The position numbers were made by a program, and so were the translations under genes. 64,000 nt of DNA, taken from Patiria pectinifera. Lineage: Eukaryota; Echinodermata; Asteroidea; Valvatida; Asterinidae. Location: positions 15,957,281 through 16,021,280 of the forward strand of contig CM057144.1 in assembly GCA_029964075.1 (NCBI GenBank), read 5' to 3'. The notes under the pieces were generated by a model that saw only the letters and a list, made by a program, of their open reading frames with translations, was not told the origin of the DNA and made no database searches. Of this stretch, positions 1 through 32,700 are shown one piece after another (position 1 is the first letter of the stretch; each line of letters starts with the position of its first letter).

Positions 1-3000
1 GTTGGTTTACAGTAGAGAACCTTGTAATTTAAAAGATATATGTTTTCTAGACCAGGCAAAAAGAGCTTCTTCGGAAAATAAATAGACTTTATACTGTTTT
101 TTTGTCTTCACATAGATGCGTTGCACTCAGCACAAGACGAAATTATAACAAAAATGAATAATGTGAGCCATGTCAATCGAACATATTTTATACATTTTAT
201 ACGAGAAGAAAATAGTTTTAGTGTACATTGTACGTGCACCTCAACAATATTTACCGAGTTCTTGTATTTTCCCATAAATTGTCAACAAATGTTATTGTTT
301 TGTAGCCTGATTTAATTTTTCTTAAGTCTCCACAATTTTAATAGGCGTATCAAATCAGCACTGGGCCATTGTAGTGCATGTACCCTGTATAAAGTGCATA
401 ATGGCAGTTCATGAACTCAGGTTTAGGGCATATTATGTTTGATGATATAAGCACAGATGCCAGAAGGCAAAGCGATCAGCTCCCAAGATTATCGCTCAGA
501 AATTCCTTCTCTGTACTGTACTTGAGCAAATATTTGGCAAACAAATAATCTTGTTTAGACTGCCAGATACAATCAGAAGAACCCAAGAAGCTCTGCACAA
601 GTGGTCATTGGTTGGCTTCTTGATCTGATATTTGGGAATTGTGAAGCATACACAGAAACAACTTGGACACTTTGTGTACATGATTTCAACCTTTGTAGCA
701 TCAATTATGATTATTATTAAGGGGATAATAGTGTGACATGACAGTTATTTAGCGTGTGGTTTAGGTGCCTGGTCGCTGATTATCAGCTACCGGTAGGCCT
801 ACCAAGCCCCAAACCAGTTTTTTTTAATATGCTCAGCTTTTTTATCAACCAGCCAAAATTCTTGATATTCTTAATAAATTTCCCATAAGGTTGTAAGAAA
901 GGGATTCCTTTTGAGCAAAATGTGTTTGCAGTTGCATTCAAGCTTTCATTTGCTGACTACATCATACATGTAGAAAGCTTGTAGTGCAGACATGTTTCCT
1001 GTGACCTCTTGTGACCTGAACTTTGACCTTCGTACTTGCCCTTACCTTGTGACCCTTCACAATCCAAACCCCATTGTTTTACGGTGGAGGTTGCTCTATT
1101 AAACCCCCACAGCTGTTGCCAACATTTTATCCTTATGATAAAACCTTAAAGTTTGACACATGTCAAGTAGGTGAAATTACAGTCATACATCAGAAATGTT
1201 CTTACTGTTGGTAATATTTGTCCCAAACAAAGTTGAAGGTGTTGATGTTTGCAGTGTTAGCCCATTCTACATTAGTAAAGGAATTCAACTCTCAATTGGT
1301 CTTGCTACCGGTACATGTAGTTCATTTTGTTGGAGAATTTTCGGTGTCAAAATTGTACGTGAACCTAAAAATAAAAAAAAATCCCTTAAATGTTCCTCTA
1401 ATTAAAGGGGGAAAAAAGAGCTTTGAATTGGTTGGATTTGTTTTTTAATCCCAAAAGAAAAAGGTAAAAAGCTTTTGGTATTTTGATTGCAGAAAGAATG
1501 TCTTTAAATTCAAGTGTCTTTAATTTCAACTGTAAAATGTATGTTGCAATTGAATCTAAGCCCAAAAAGTGATTGGAAAAAAATTAATGGCGTGTACTGG
1601 TACAAGTGCTCCTTTTGTACATCATTTACATCACGTAAATAAGATGGAGGTTTTAGGCTATATTCCTGCTCAAATCATTTTTAACTGCCTGTGCTTCAAT
1701 TGCAGCATCCTTCAGTGACATAATCATAACTGCCTCCATTCAAAGCCCACCCCCCTTAATTTCATTGTGCAGTTCATTCCCATTGTGCTTTGGGCATAGT
1801 GTTTACTTTGGTTGGGAGTCTGCCTGTTAGAGAAATCATTGAGGCTTGCTGTCGCTGACAGAATCCAGAAAGGATGAGAAAAATAAAACTGACAACAACT
1901 AGACTACTATACTAAAACTCTCAGTTGGTTGGAACATGGAGGTAGACCATTGTCTCGGAGATCGTGCTTTACCCCCAAAATTCATTGCCAACATGGCTGA
2001 AAGGTCTGGTGGCTGGTTGAGTGTGCTGTAAGAATTGTTTTTAAAATATGATAATGTTTGGATCACTAGTGAACAGAAAACAGGCTCATCCCTGAGAAAC
2101 CTTGCCTTCTCTTGACCACTCTATATAGTTAATCCTCTTCTAGCAGCTTAAAAAGTTAATCTTGGAGTATAGGGTAGCCAGATCAATAAAGGCATTGCTA
2201 TAAATTATGGTTCCCTGCTTTTTCCCTGTTTTCCTTTCATGGGCAATGGCTCATATAAAGTTGTATCCGGGTAGTGTTTGTGCACACAAATGTGATTTTA
2301 GGGACCCACATGGCGTGAATAATCTGTGCTAGATGTGGGGGGGGGGGTAAAAATGATGATTGTGAAGTTAATGACCCCCTAGCCCTCATGACCCGAGGTG
2401 ACTACGGTAATTCGGGGTTGGGCCCCTTTATAATAAAATAAAATAACTTTAACAACCTTTGAAGCAATCTTCTTTAAATTCCAATGACCCTATCTGTTTG
2501 TATTACCATGCGAATCAACATGGTTTTGTACAGTACATTTATTGTGCATTGCCTTGAGCACCGTCTTTATTTAAGTGGTGGGTTTGTGTTTGTCTGTTTG
2601 TCGTTGTCATGTTACCCCAAAATTTTCCTCCAAAATTGAAAAGCTTCCCCTTGCCATAAAATTCCGAGTGTAAAAGGGTTTCCTGAAATCTTTGTGTTAG
2701 ATCCGGGTCCAAAACAGAGATTTAGGATTGTGTGAAACTGAAAGGCCCTTATAATGTATATTACGGTAAGTTAGGTCTGTATTTCAAGGTACAATGTATT
2801 GCACGATTGAGTGATTTGGTACATTACCCTGAAGTACTTGCACTTTGAGGATGTTTGCCCTGGAGGATACACTTCATTAAACCCTGATTATAAGACTCAC
2901 ACCCTTTTCATGTTGCTGGCTCTTGTAGTCTACAGTAAATATCTGGGGCCTTGGGTATTTGAAGCCAGTGAAGCTTCATAAATGCTGGCAAGTTAGTGTC

Positions 3001-3678
3001 AAATATCATAACAAGGTTCAACGCCTGATAGACAGCTGGAGAGAAAAAAGTTGCGTGTTCCCCTACTGTGTGGTAAATTGGTGTCATGGCAACGCTAACA
3101 CAGAACAACAGGAAGTTGTACACTGTACATTGTGCTTGTTCCTGTGAACAATAATGTACATCACATACAAAGACAATGATACAGATGTATGTGTACATGG
3201 TACCTATCGTAGAGCACACACGCAGGCACCATCCAAGTTTACAATTTATAAAATAGATTTAAGGAACACGATCGAAAATGGCTTCCTCATGAATACGTGT
3301 CTGTTTTTGAACCAAAAATTGTATGTAAAGTACCGGTTCACACTTAAACCAGAATATACATGTATATGGACAAATAAATAGCTTTTATTTTTATCAGAAT
3401 ATTGGCAACACAATCTAACTTTTTTTTTCCATGGTAATGTTTTTGTTTTGGGGTGGGTTTTTTTGGTGATGATTCCAGGGAAATTTATGATATATCAAGT
3501 CTCCAATCTTAATTTTATTCAGTTAACTTAGTTTAATTGTTAATTGTTGAATGATTGGAGTACAGTTTACCAGTATGTCACATTTTGAAAAGTCCAAAAT
3601 CTAAGGATTTAACATTTGAATGACATCTATTCAACATAATCCACTGATTTTGTGTTTTCCTTTGTTTTTACTTTCAAG
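1..3678. other. Presumed PRKX-like intron (or upstream) sequence
   Basis: No exon for the kinase N-terminus was found on the plus strand. Short ORFs here have no recognisable domains. A cluster of TGACCT-type hexamers lies at 1008-1063 and a short G run near 2338. Confidence 0.6.
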
Positions 3679-22313
<18,635 letters not shown>

Positions 22314-22649
22314 TGACGGCTTTGGAGCGGGCTCGACTTTAGACAGACCTATAGATCATTTTCATTTCTGTGTGTTTAGACGGAAGGGTTATTTTGTTTC
22401 CTGGAGTAATTTTGTCTCATCAGTTACTCTGAACAAAATTTATGTGCACACAAAAAGTACACATTTCAGGTTGTCCATGCATAGTTACTTGGCGCTGTAT
22501 ATGAGGGACATATACTTAACACACCAACTTACTGCTGTGTTTACTTAGAGATGTATTCTTCGTGCTATTTTCGAGTTTCATCCCGAAAATAGATTCCATT
22601 TCTAAGTTTGTTTTCTTTTCTAGCAATTAACACCCTACATTTTGAATTA

Positions 22650-22870
22650 TTGGCAGCCAGATAATAATTCTGTTCTCGCAGAGTAGGCTGGTTCCCGCCC
22701 CACAATCAGTATTGATAATGTGTGGACCGGGAGCCAGTCTGCCCACAAAGCGGATCTATTTGTGCCCAAACAAAACAAAAAAATTAGAGAATTGTAGAAG
22801 TGCAAACAACAAAAAAAAGGAGATTGTTGGTTTTTTAAAATAAAACATTAAAAAACTAGCTGAAAATTTG
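22650..22870 (-). repeat. Hairpin-bearing dispersed repeat (family B), inverted
   Basis: The plus strand shows GGCAGCCAGATAATAATTCT, GGCTGGTTCCCGCCCCACAA and CGGGAGCCAGTCTGCCC, the reverse of the other two copies. It lies in the PRKX-like 3' region. Confidence 0.65.
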
Positions 22871-25489
22871 TAAATAGGAAAAACATACTCAGATTTGTTG
22901 AAGAGCACGTGACACATGGGATGCAGCGTTAAGATCGTTTACTGCAGTTTTACAAGGGTCAAGTTCATCAAAAGAGACAACTACCTTAAGCAGACTGTGT
23001 AATTTTTGGGCCATCTAAGCTATTTCAGGTCAAGCAAAAATTAAAAATCAACACAGGGTCATAACATGAGCAGCAAAACCAAAGAGGCATCAAAACACCC
23101 TTAAAAGTAGCGATATAAAGATTGGAGATAAAGATAAATGGGACATAAAGGTGAATTCAAAGGATTGCATTATAAAAACAAAACTATTTTACATTGGCCC
23201 TTTATAAGGGTGGTGTGGATTGTCCCAATTGGATTCATTGGAATCATAAAAGAATGTGCGCCCACGTTTCCATGCGCAGCAGTTGCGCAACTGGACTGAC
23301 CTGTGAAATTGTTGGCAAGAATTTCTCCAAGGGCATTTGTGCACATCTGGACATCTGCTGTGCACAAATACACATAAACTGCCTCATTCCATTGTAGGCC
23401 GTAACTATTTAGTAACAGTGGAAAAAATTGCACCGTTTCGCCTTAACAGTTGGTAAAAGATGTCAGGGTATTAACGCAAGTGATGTTTCAGGTACAAACG
23501 TCATCTTACAAATGATTTGCTTGTGGGAAAACTACAGTCAGCTGGGGAAGACACACCCAGCTTGGGTTTTTCTAAAGATTACTATAAATTGCCATGTTGT
23601 ATTATGTAACATAAATTCTTCAAGTTTACTTTAATTGGCCTTGTTTTTCAACGAACGAGGGCGCTCTAACAATACCATTTTCAGGGTAATGATGCTGGGG
23701 GGGAAAAAATCCCATTTTTGAACTTTTAGCAGTGTTTGAACTTACACCAATTGGCCTTCCTTTTAGGACTCTTTGTACCCCCAACATGGCATCGTTATGG
23801 CACCCTCGTTTGTTCAAGAATAAGGCTTATAGACCTGCGTTTTCTTTAACAATGATATTATTCTTCCAACGATTTTTTTTTACTCTGTTGTACATATTTA
23901 TTCCAGCCTAACTTAATGTGAAATGTACAGCACAATTTGTTGTACGGTATGCCTGAATGGTAACGGCTGAATGTGATTGCATTTTTTATTTAAAGATTGT
24001 ATTTTGTGTGATAAAAAGTTTTATTTTCATAGAGATTGTCTTATAAGCTGTGTGACTGCAGATTGCTTTAAGAGATTTTGTAAGTTTCCTTTTTTTCTTT
24101 TTGGTTGAAAGCAATATTTTTTGTATTCTTGCAGCGTTGAGTTTAAAATTTACAGCATTTGCTTCCTCTTTTAACATATCTGTGTGTGTGTGTGTGTTTT
24201 ACCTCATTCGTTGTACAAATAATTGCTACGCATTTGTCTAGAAATTAATTCGAGCCACACAATCAAATTAAACGTTTGGTTCTGTGAGAATTTAGGTTTA
24301 TTCCTGATTGTTAATCTTCTGTGTTTTTTTTTTTTTTTTCACTCGCCTTATGTGTTGCTACAAACTTGATTGTTTCGCACAGTTGCGGGATCAAATCAGA
24401 ATAGATGGATTGCATGCTGCAGTCATCTTTGTGGTGTGTTTGTTATGTTAATTCAGTAACAATGAATGCACAAGCGGTCTACTCATGCATATCCCTATTG
24501 TACAAAAGCGCACACCTCAAACATGGCTGCCGTGTAAACGGTCTATAGAGAAATCATGTGTATATCCTGCCAGGGTCTACTCTGTATTGAGGCTGAAAGT
24601 ATACCCTGGGAACGAGGTTGGAGAAAGTTGAAGTCTTTTTTATTATACAGCTCTATGGTTGAAGTACATTTTTACAATGCACTATGTGGTGACCAAGAAT
24701 GAATGATTGATGTTGGCAAAGCTGGTTCGCAGGTGAGGGACCTGGGGGCCAGACTAATCTCACACAAAGGTGAAACTTGCAGTTCAGACATTCAAAGAAT
24801 CCTAGCCTGGGCAGTGAGTTTCACTGCAGGCTGTGTGTGGATAGAAGGCTAGACAAGGCTTGCGTTGGTTTGGATAGGCAATGAGTTATGGTTGTATCAT
24901 TAGTACTTGACAACACGCAATGTTGGTCGTAGTCTCGCCATGCAAGACCAGACAGCCTACTTTACATCACTGTCAAGCTGTACTTTGCTTAAAGGTACAT
25001 ATGATCATTCATTTGTGTCTGATTTCCCCCCCCCCCCCATTTTTTAAGTGACGTAATTGCAGATTAAATCTTCACATCTGATTTGATTTTTTTGACAAAT
25101 TTAGTTTTTGTTAGTGCTTTTACCTTTGGTTTTGTTTTTTTTAAGTTTTTGTTATGTTTTCTTCAAAATTTGAATAAAACTTGGCACTACGCACATATAT
25201 ATTTATAATCGATCTTCTTTCAAGAGTATTAATTAAAATAGCTCAAAGCTGTTTGTTTAGTCGGCAAAAGAAGAAAAATTCTGTGCCTGTAAACTTTCTG
25301 TGATGCCACGAATGTTGTTATATTAGCAGGTCATTGTATCTGACTCCCACATGAAGATGCTTGAGATTGTGCACATTAGGAATGAAATGTACTTAATTCA
25401 CGTCATATGCATGGGAATATTAGTTAATGCGATGTTTCTCCCACTGGGGTGTGCACAGAACCCATTCGCTCTGAGCACAAACAGAGATG

Positions 25490-25615
25490 TGTACAAAGCA
25501 ACGGTGTCTTTGCGTGATCATCAGGCGTTGTCAGTATGTAGTCCGAGTGGTCTCCTCCAACTCTCTGATTTTTACCAATGAGGGGGTACTTGTGCACGGA
25601 CCCAATAGTTTTTCA
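25490..25615 (+). mobile_element. Family A MITE copy, partial
   Basis: It contains GTCTTTGCGTGATCATCAGG, CGTTGTCAG and GAGGGGGTACTTGTGCACGG in the order of the family. Confidence 0.6.
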
Positions 25616-28062
25616 TATGAGTACAAGGCCTATGGCTGTCACATTCAATTGTTTGTCATATTTGTCACTAAGGAACTTGTGGATAAAAAAAAAAAATGGG
25701 CTTTTGTGCCGTAACTTCAAAATTTCCAGGCATTGCCCCATACACAGAATTCATAATATGGCAAGAACTCGAATATCAAAATTCAATTTTCAAAAACCGT
25801 CCAATATATCTCCGTCAAAAGCAGGGTGTTTACAAAAATATATTATTCTTCCTTTCTGCTCATACCAAATGTCTTTTGTGTCTAATTTAAATGCCAGACT
25901 GATTAAAAACTATTATTATATTTGTATGTAAGAAGTTTGTGAATTATTTTCATAACACTGTATTTTGTATATAAAAACAAAAAGACATGTTGATGTCATT
26001 GGTGCAGTACTGTGGGGAATTCTGTGAAGTTAGTAATGTTTTTTGAAGTGCTGAAAATTCTGATGGCGATCGTGCTATTTATGTATTTGGAAATTGATAC
26101 AAAAGAAAATTGTGTACTACTATTTTGAAAAATTATACACAACTTTTACTGTATAGATTAACTAGCATTTAGAAATCAGACAAAAAAAATTGTAGATCAC
26201 AAGAAACTTTGGGTTGTTGGTTATCGCCGCTAGGAAATAAATATATGTATTTTTTAATCAAGCAAATCTGTGGAATTTCCTACCTAGTAAGCACTGACGC
26301 CTTAGTTGCATTATGTGTCTGATCTAGAGTTCTGTGATAATTTCTTTAAATGCTCACGTTTATACTATTAACTGTCGTGTGATTAACCCATTAGACCCTG
26401 TAACCCTGCAGGCCTACTAAGTGTCACGCCTCGTGTGTGTCCCAAGCCTCACAGTCAATTCGCACGCCGGACAATCGTAATCATACGCCTCGCGCTTAAC
26501 TGTTCTATTAAAATAAATTTTGGGGTTGTTTTCGTGTTCAGGGTAAAGCGTTTTTGTGACTTCGGTTCTGTGCATAGATCATATAGCGCAACGCAGTGTA
26601 GTTCTACGTGAATGACAGTGGTAGTTCTACCACAATTGTTTCGCAATCAGAATTACTTCAATCAAACATGCTTCTGGTATTATGGTCGCAAAAACAACCC
26701 CCAACGTCATCGTCAAAAGAAACACCCTCGTGCCTAGGCCAGCCAAGGTTACATTATGATGACCTTTGCCGCTCGCACTGTCACGCTCTCAGCTATTGTG
26801 TGATCTTGACATCTCTGGCAACCACCCTGTCCAGTCTGCTAATTCCCGTCATGCCAGAAATTGAATAAAGCACTGTATGGTTTCTGTGAATTCATCAGTC
26901 AATGAATACAATGTGATACAATGTAACACAGGTGCTGATAGGTTACGAGAACCAAACTTACTGATATTTAAGATGGTGCTATTGCCTTGTTCTGTAGTGG
27001 TTCACTTGTTTAAGTCAGGGAGCTCAACCTTGGTCAACCATATTAACTGTTCTGCACAGAATTACAATGTATTTCATAGCATAATGACGATAGTCACACT
27101 GGTGCTCGTTGTTTGTAGTATAAGTACACAGGCTTGATGGTACTTTGCACTACGGATACGGTTTTTTTCACCAGTATGTACATGTGAATTGTATTCAGAT
27201 TCAAATGTCGAATATTTTATGACATAATCCATGTAAAAAAGTATCACAAATATTGAAGCATATAATTTTTTTTCTTTTTCAAACTGTCTTTCAGAGGACC
27301 ATTTTTAAAGAAAACCTACTTTGTGATGTAAAACTCCCCCAAACTTTTTTTTTTACTGCTGCGAGAACTTAAGTGCATTTAGTAATGGGAATTATCATAA
27401 ACTACTTTATGATTGGAAATGTTTTGTATTATTAGTGTAGTACTAAGTAACCAAATTAGCCGTTGGCTTTATTTTCTACATTGTATAAATTGTGTGGTGC
27501 TTTTAGTAATACAATACACGAAGTGTGTAGCTTACATAGGCATATTCTGTACTCCCAAACGTGGTGAATTTTTGGAAAGTGCCTTTGTTTGTTTTTAATG
27601 TGGCAGAGCACGGTGCACATTTCACATTTCAGGGACTTTTTTTGCACTGTCATATGTCTAGAAACACTTGTGTAAATAGTAAATTAAAAGAAACAAGTGA
27701 TGGTAAAAAGCAGTTCATGAATGGAAGGAACTTTGTTCTTGCTGTCTTTGTTCTGCACGCTTCCACCAGACAACATAATTTTAATATACAAAATGTTTAT
27801 AATACAATGAAAGGCTTACCATACGGCAAAAATTAATTCTACAAACAAATAACCCGACTTTGGGCTTATTTAGAGATTAAAGTACTCGACCACTGCAAGG
27901 TAGTTCCAGACACTGTATTTTTTCTGGTCGTCTTTTTTAAACATATTTTTGATTGATTTAAGTCCATGTTTCATTGAACAGGTCAATATCTAAAGTACAT
28001 ATTTTACTTCTACATGTACTTCCAATAGCAAAGTTCAGTTCATTACAGACCTTTAAAATTTT

Positions 28063-28665
28063 TGAACCCAAATCCTGTTGAAAACACTGTTGGCTTTGAA
28101 GTAGAAAATACTTCATGGACAAATTCAGAATTTAACTCATAACTCCCAGTAAGCCTTTAAATTACCCTGCCTGTTACTCCCTGTTCTGCCCTAAACCACC
28201 CAAGCACTTTATGGTTTAATGGATTCATCTAGAAAATAGAAATAAATCTGACGTAAAAAAAATTAGTTGTGACTAACCCTAACTACCTTAAATCTACAAA
28301 TGCAATCTTGTGCAATATATTGTTGGGGAAAAAACATGGAAACAATAATATCTCTGCCACTGTTGATTAACCCTAACAGCCCATAACCAATCAAACTCCA
28401 ACAGTAGGTTAGTGTTTAAATCTGTTGGGATAGGTACAGTACCCCTAAACAGATGGGTCTTTTTACATGGGGGGGCATACCTCCTCCACTAAAAGTCCAA
28501 CAACAGTGTGTGTGCACAATGTGGAATTTGGTGAATGCCTGAATGGCTGGGTGGCTCCTAGTAAATTAGGCTAAATTTCTGAACCCAAATCCTGTTGAAA
28601 ACACTGTTGGCTTTGAAGTAGAAAAAACTTCATGGACATGGAAACAATGATATCTCTGCCACTGT
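28063..28665 (+). repeat. Local duplications
   Basis: A block of about 57 bp starting TGAACCCAAATCCTGTTGAA is at 28063 and again at 28580 with very few differences. A second block, CATGGAAACAATAATATCTC, at 28336 recurs at about 28635 directly after the first. Confidence 0.8.
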
Positions 28666-28795
28666 TGATTAATGTGTTCAAAACCTTTCAACTTCCAATT
28701 ACAATCCATTCTCATTTTCTGTACAGGGTTGCATTTTGGCAGATCAGGAAAGCTTCTCCAATAAAAGTTTAGAGTTAAGTAATTCCCAATTTTCC

Positions 28796-28801
28796 TTTAT
28801 T
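28796..28801 (-). promoter_or_regulatory. Candidate MFSD1 polyadenylation signal AATAAA
   Basis: A minus-strand AATAAA lies about 780 bases downstream of the MFSD1 stop codon. Supported by position only. Confidence 0.3.
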
Positions 28802-29581
28802 ACACAATGGCAAACATTTAGGCAGACATTTCAGACAACAACAGGTAGCCCTTTATGCTTCCAGTAAACTGGGTATAATTTCCCAAAACCATCAATTTAT
28901 AAATTTAGGTATTTTAATCAACTGCAGTATATATTTAAAGTGGCCTTAAATGTGCTAATTATACGAAAACTTTAATATTCACTGAAAAGAACAGTAATTA
29001 TAAATTGCTAAGTTCTATAAAGGCAAATAATATCAGCCTTATCTCTATTCTTCTTTAACTTACAATATTTTTTTACTTCCAAGCCCACAAGCTGGTAGTC
29101 TGAGTATCACCCGTTATCCACAGAGCCAAGTCTCCTGTATAACGTCTGATATGTCTAGACATTTTACAAAATAATGTGATATACTATACAAATCTTGACT
29201 GCTCTGACTAGTGTGTCTTCCCGATGCGTAGCCGGGGGACATGGAACAGTATATATCACTGAGGGAGGCTAGTTTTACTACGCCACGAGAAAAAGCAGTC
29301 AATATTTGTTTTATAATACCTCACCAACAGATTCTGCATGACTTTGAGTCATAAATTGATTTAACCAAAATCCAATATGCTTTTCTTCAATTTCAATACA
29401 AAAATAAGTTGAAAGTTACTTGCACTTATCTAAACTACCCTTTCATGAAATGTTTGAACCCAACTCTGCTGTGCATGGGAACAACATGCACAGCGAGCAA
29501 CAAGCACACCCGTATGCATGCGCACACAGAACGCCAGTTGCTACAGTTTTACAACTGTTTCTTAGACTTACTTTGTTATTC

Positions 29582-29718
29582 CTAATCACAACTGGTTTGC
29601 ATTTCCTTCTCTCGTTTTTTAGCCTCCTTGATCAGTCTGCGCTCCTTGGCGGAGAAGTTCAGCCCGGTTCCGCGGGAGGCGTCGATGAGGTACAACACTA
29701 CGCTGAACATGATTGCCA
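29582..29718 (-). CDS. MFSD1: MFSD1-like last exon: helix 12 and C-tail
   Basis: It encodes AIMFSVVLYLIDASRGTGLN, then FSAKERRLIKEAKKREKEMQ and TSCD before TAG at 29584-29582. The lysine/glutamate-rich tail is longer than in human. Confidence 0.92.
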
Positions 29719-32700
29719 CTGAAGTGCAAAAAGAAGACAAAATTACGGTGTTATTTATTTTAAAGAAAAAGGTAAATGTAAAACTTTAAATAAAGAAATA
29801 ACTGATGGTAGCCATAAGAGCTTTTTCCGAGCCAATTTGACTCATCAGGCTCGATATTTATATCTCCAGTTTCTTTGGCAAGAAATGACTGAGAATATGT
29901 GAGATGTGCTGGCGAAATGAGATAGAACTGAGCACAGACCATAACGGAGAAAAATGCGAAAACTTTATGAGGGTGATTTTTCCCCCGATTTTCAAATGTA
30001 TTGATATTTGTAATTTTCAATTTGTCTATGACGCATATTTTAAAGAAATAGTATAAAAATCACAGAATGCAAGGGTTTGTAAGGAAAAAGAACTGGCATC
30101 TTTCATTTTCACAACTACAAAACTTTAAACTTAGCATTTTACTTTGTTGACATGTCCATAAATGCAGTTTAAATAGCCATCACAGAATGTCACTTGCAAT
30201 GCAACAAACAGTATTGCAAGGAGAATTGTATTTTCTTTCCTAATCCCCACAATCCCTCATTTTCACCTCTGCCCATTTCTGTCTCACTTTGCCAGAACAC
30301 CTCACATATTTCCCCCTGGATTGGATGCCAGTCCACCACAGATTACTGCTCAGCTAATGTCAGCATCCGTTTTATACTCATGAGCAGATCGAGGCCAATG
30401 AAGGTAAAGTAGCCTGCCCAAGGACACACCATATAGCAAGCTGCTGGATTTAACCCTTTTCTTCAGAGAAGTACCATGATTTTGCGATATCCATGATTAT
30501 GTTGAAAATTTCACTCCAAAATCTTTTATTTCAAAATCTGTTTATTGTATTTCTCACAGACTGGGCCCTAGGGTTTAAGAAAGTGGGACGTCTTACCACA
30601 CAGCATGGCACACATGAAGACTTCTAAGATCAGGTAGCCGCTTCCATCGACTATGACACCCACGATGATGGACACCACAGCCAAACCAAGGTTCTGAATA
30701 GACTGCATACTGTGTAAACAGTGAAAAGAAAGGCTGTATTAACTATTTTGACTACTTTTGAGAGACACATGGAAGGGACACACTGCGTATGCATTTTGGT
30801 TTGTATAGCATACAGTACACACTATGTATTTGATTCTGAATCAGCACAAAGCTAAAGCGTCTTTGCGTGAGTGTCAGGCGTCGTCAGCAATGCGATTGAA
30901 TGTCTCTCCCAGTGGTCTCCCCCAACTCTCCCTTTTCTTACCGTTGAGGGGGTACTTGTGCGCGGAGACAGTAGGCTTTCTTTGAGTGAATGTACGGCGC
31001 TGTCACAATGTCATTTTAAGTTTGTTAACAGACATGAAAAGTCCACCTTCGCCATTTGCATATTATGAAAGTACATAAGACAAGCGGCACCAGCCAAATT
31101 CACACGTGGTGCGGATGCTACATCGCATACATAAAAGCGCAATCATAGTAAAACTGGTCCCCGATCAGTGTAATTCACAAGTGACAGTCAGTGAGTGAGA
31201 TAGGTAACCAGTGTAAGTCTTAAGTGACAGACAGACAGTGAGGTAGGTAACCAGTCTAAGTCTGAAGTTAGTCAGTCAATCAGTCAGGCACGCAAAGAGG
31301 ACTCTAGCCAGGATTGCCACCTGGGACAGCCAAAAAAGGGGGCACTCACAAGCCATAGGAAGTGCCGAGTTGGTGTTCTGGCATGATGAAAGCAACCAGT
31401 GGCCAGAGAGAACACGCCAGGATGGAGTAGGCTAGTCCCATCACTGACTGGAAATCAAACAAAATACAAAAACAAAAAGAAGAAATCAATCATTGTCTCT
31501 AAGGTACATAGGATCATTTTCTCTTGATCATTTTCTGGTTGGAAGCAACGACATGGCACATAATCTGAAGAAGGGAGCATAACAACTAACTTGTTGAAGT
31601 TTCAGCTCAGTGGGTATTTCAAAATTTTCAAAAGAAAAACAGAGAAAACGTATATGCACAATTTCTGGGGTAAGAAGACATTTGTGCCCGCAGCAACACT
31701 CTCTTAAACCACTTTCAATGATTGCTTTCTTCCAAATTATACCATTTCAAATGGAATACTTTCACAGGGTATTTGTTACCAGTCCCATCTTCAAGCAAGG
31801 ATTTTCTCGTAAAATCGGTAGGTGCGTTTCCGAATAATTGCAAATGTTCCTAAATGCCTTTCATTGGCAAACTGATTCAAGATGTATAACCTGCATACGG
31901 TATGGTATTTTAAAGAATAAATCAGTGCTTGATTTATTCATAGAAATTATCATTTTGACCCAAAAACCAACAAAATACAAAACCAAAATGACCAACTCAC
32001 CATGACCACGAAGGGCGTGATGAAAGTAAACGCCAGAGTTAGGTGGCACCCCAGGGTGATGACTGTTCCTATGATCACCCAGAAGATGTTGCGTCCCGTC
32101 TTGTCCACAATGAAGCCGAAGATTGGAGAAGCGCCAGCAGAGATGAAGTACACCAGGCTGTTGACGATGTTTGCCGCGGCAGGAGTCAGCTCGTACTTCT
32201 CCGAAAAGAAGACTCTGAAAATGCCAAATAACATATATTTTTTTAAAGAAATATTTAAAAGACTAACTTTGCAAAATGAAAGCGCTATAGACTTATTTGG
32301 CAACAGCCATTTTCTGGGTTGTGCTCAGGTAGTAAGTATACTCTATGGGCTCCTTCCAATAACATGCTTACCAAAATGTGCACACCTTGTCTTTTAGAAT
32401 GCGTGTGGCACGTGAACGGACGTGACTCCACCTGAAAATTAGCTTTGGATTCTGTTTGTCGGATGATTTAATACTGGCACAAATTAAGAGGCACACACAA
32501 GAGGAGTACCGTGTTTATTGGAGTAAATTTTTAGATTTAGTTACTTCTTCCTCCATCTCAGCGCAAAAATATAACTTTGAATTCTAGTAACTAAACTTGG
32601 GTCACTCAAATATAATTCACATCTGTTTACACTTGTGTTAAAGCCCAAGTAATTAAAACTCAGCCTAACTTTCAATTCTAAGTCTAAGTGCTAAACTTGG

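Larger units (their letters stand above)
22314..29581. other. PRKX-like 3'UTR and convergent intergenic space
   Basis: Seven kilobases lie between two tail-to-tail genes. They contain an inverted copy of the hairpin repeat (22650-22870), a MITE-family copy (about 25490-25615) and locally duplicated segments at 28063-28120, 28336-28370 and 28580-28665. Candidate AATAAA signals occur on the plus strand near 25175, 26234 and 26863, and on the minus strand at 28801-28796. No coding region is supported. Confidence 0.55.

Noticed and set aside
2908-3219. Minus-strand ORF of 103 codons
   Set aside because: No recognisable domain, antisense to a presumed intron, and both strands are open over part of it.
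25351-25931. Overlapping ORFs of 64-117 codons
   Set aside because: They coincide with a MITE-family copy and AT-rich sequence. No motif or splice structure supports them.
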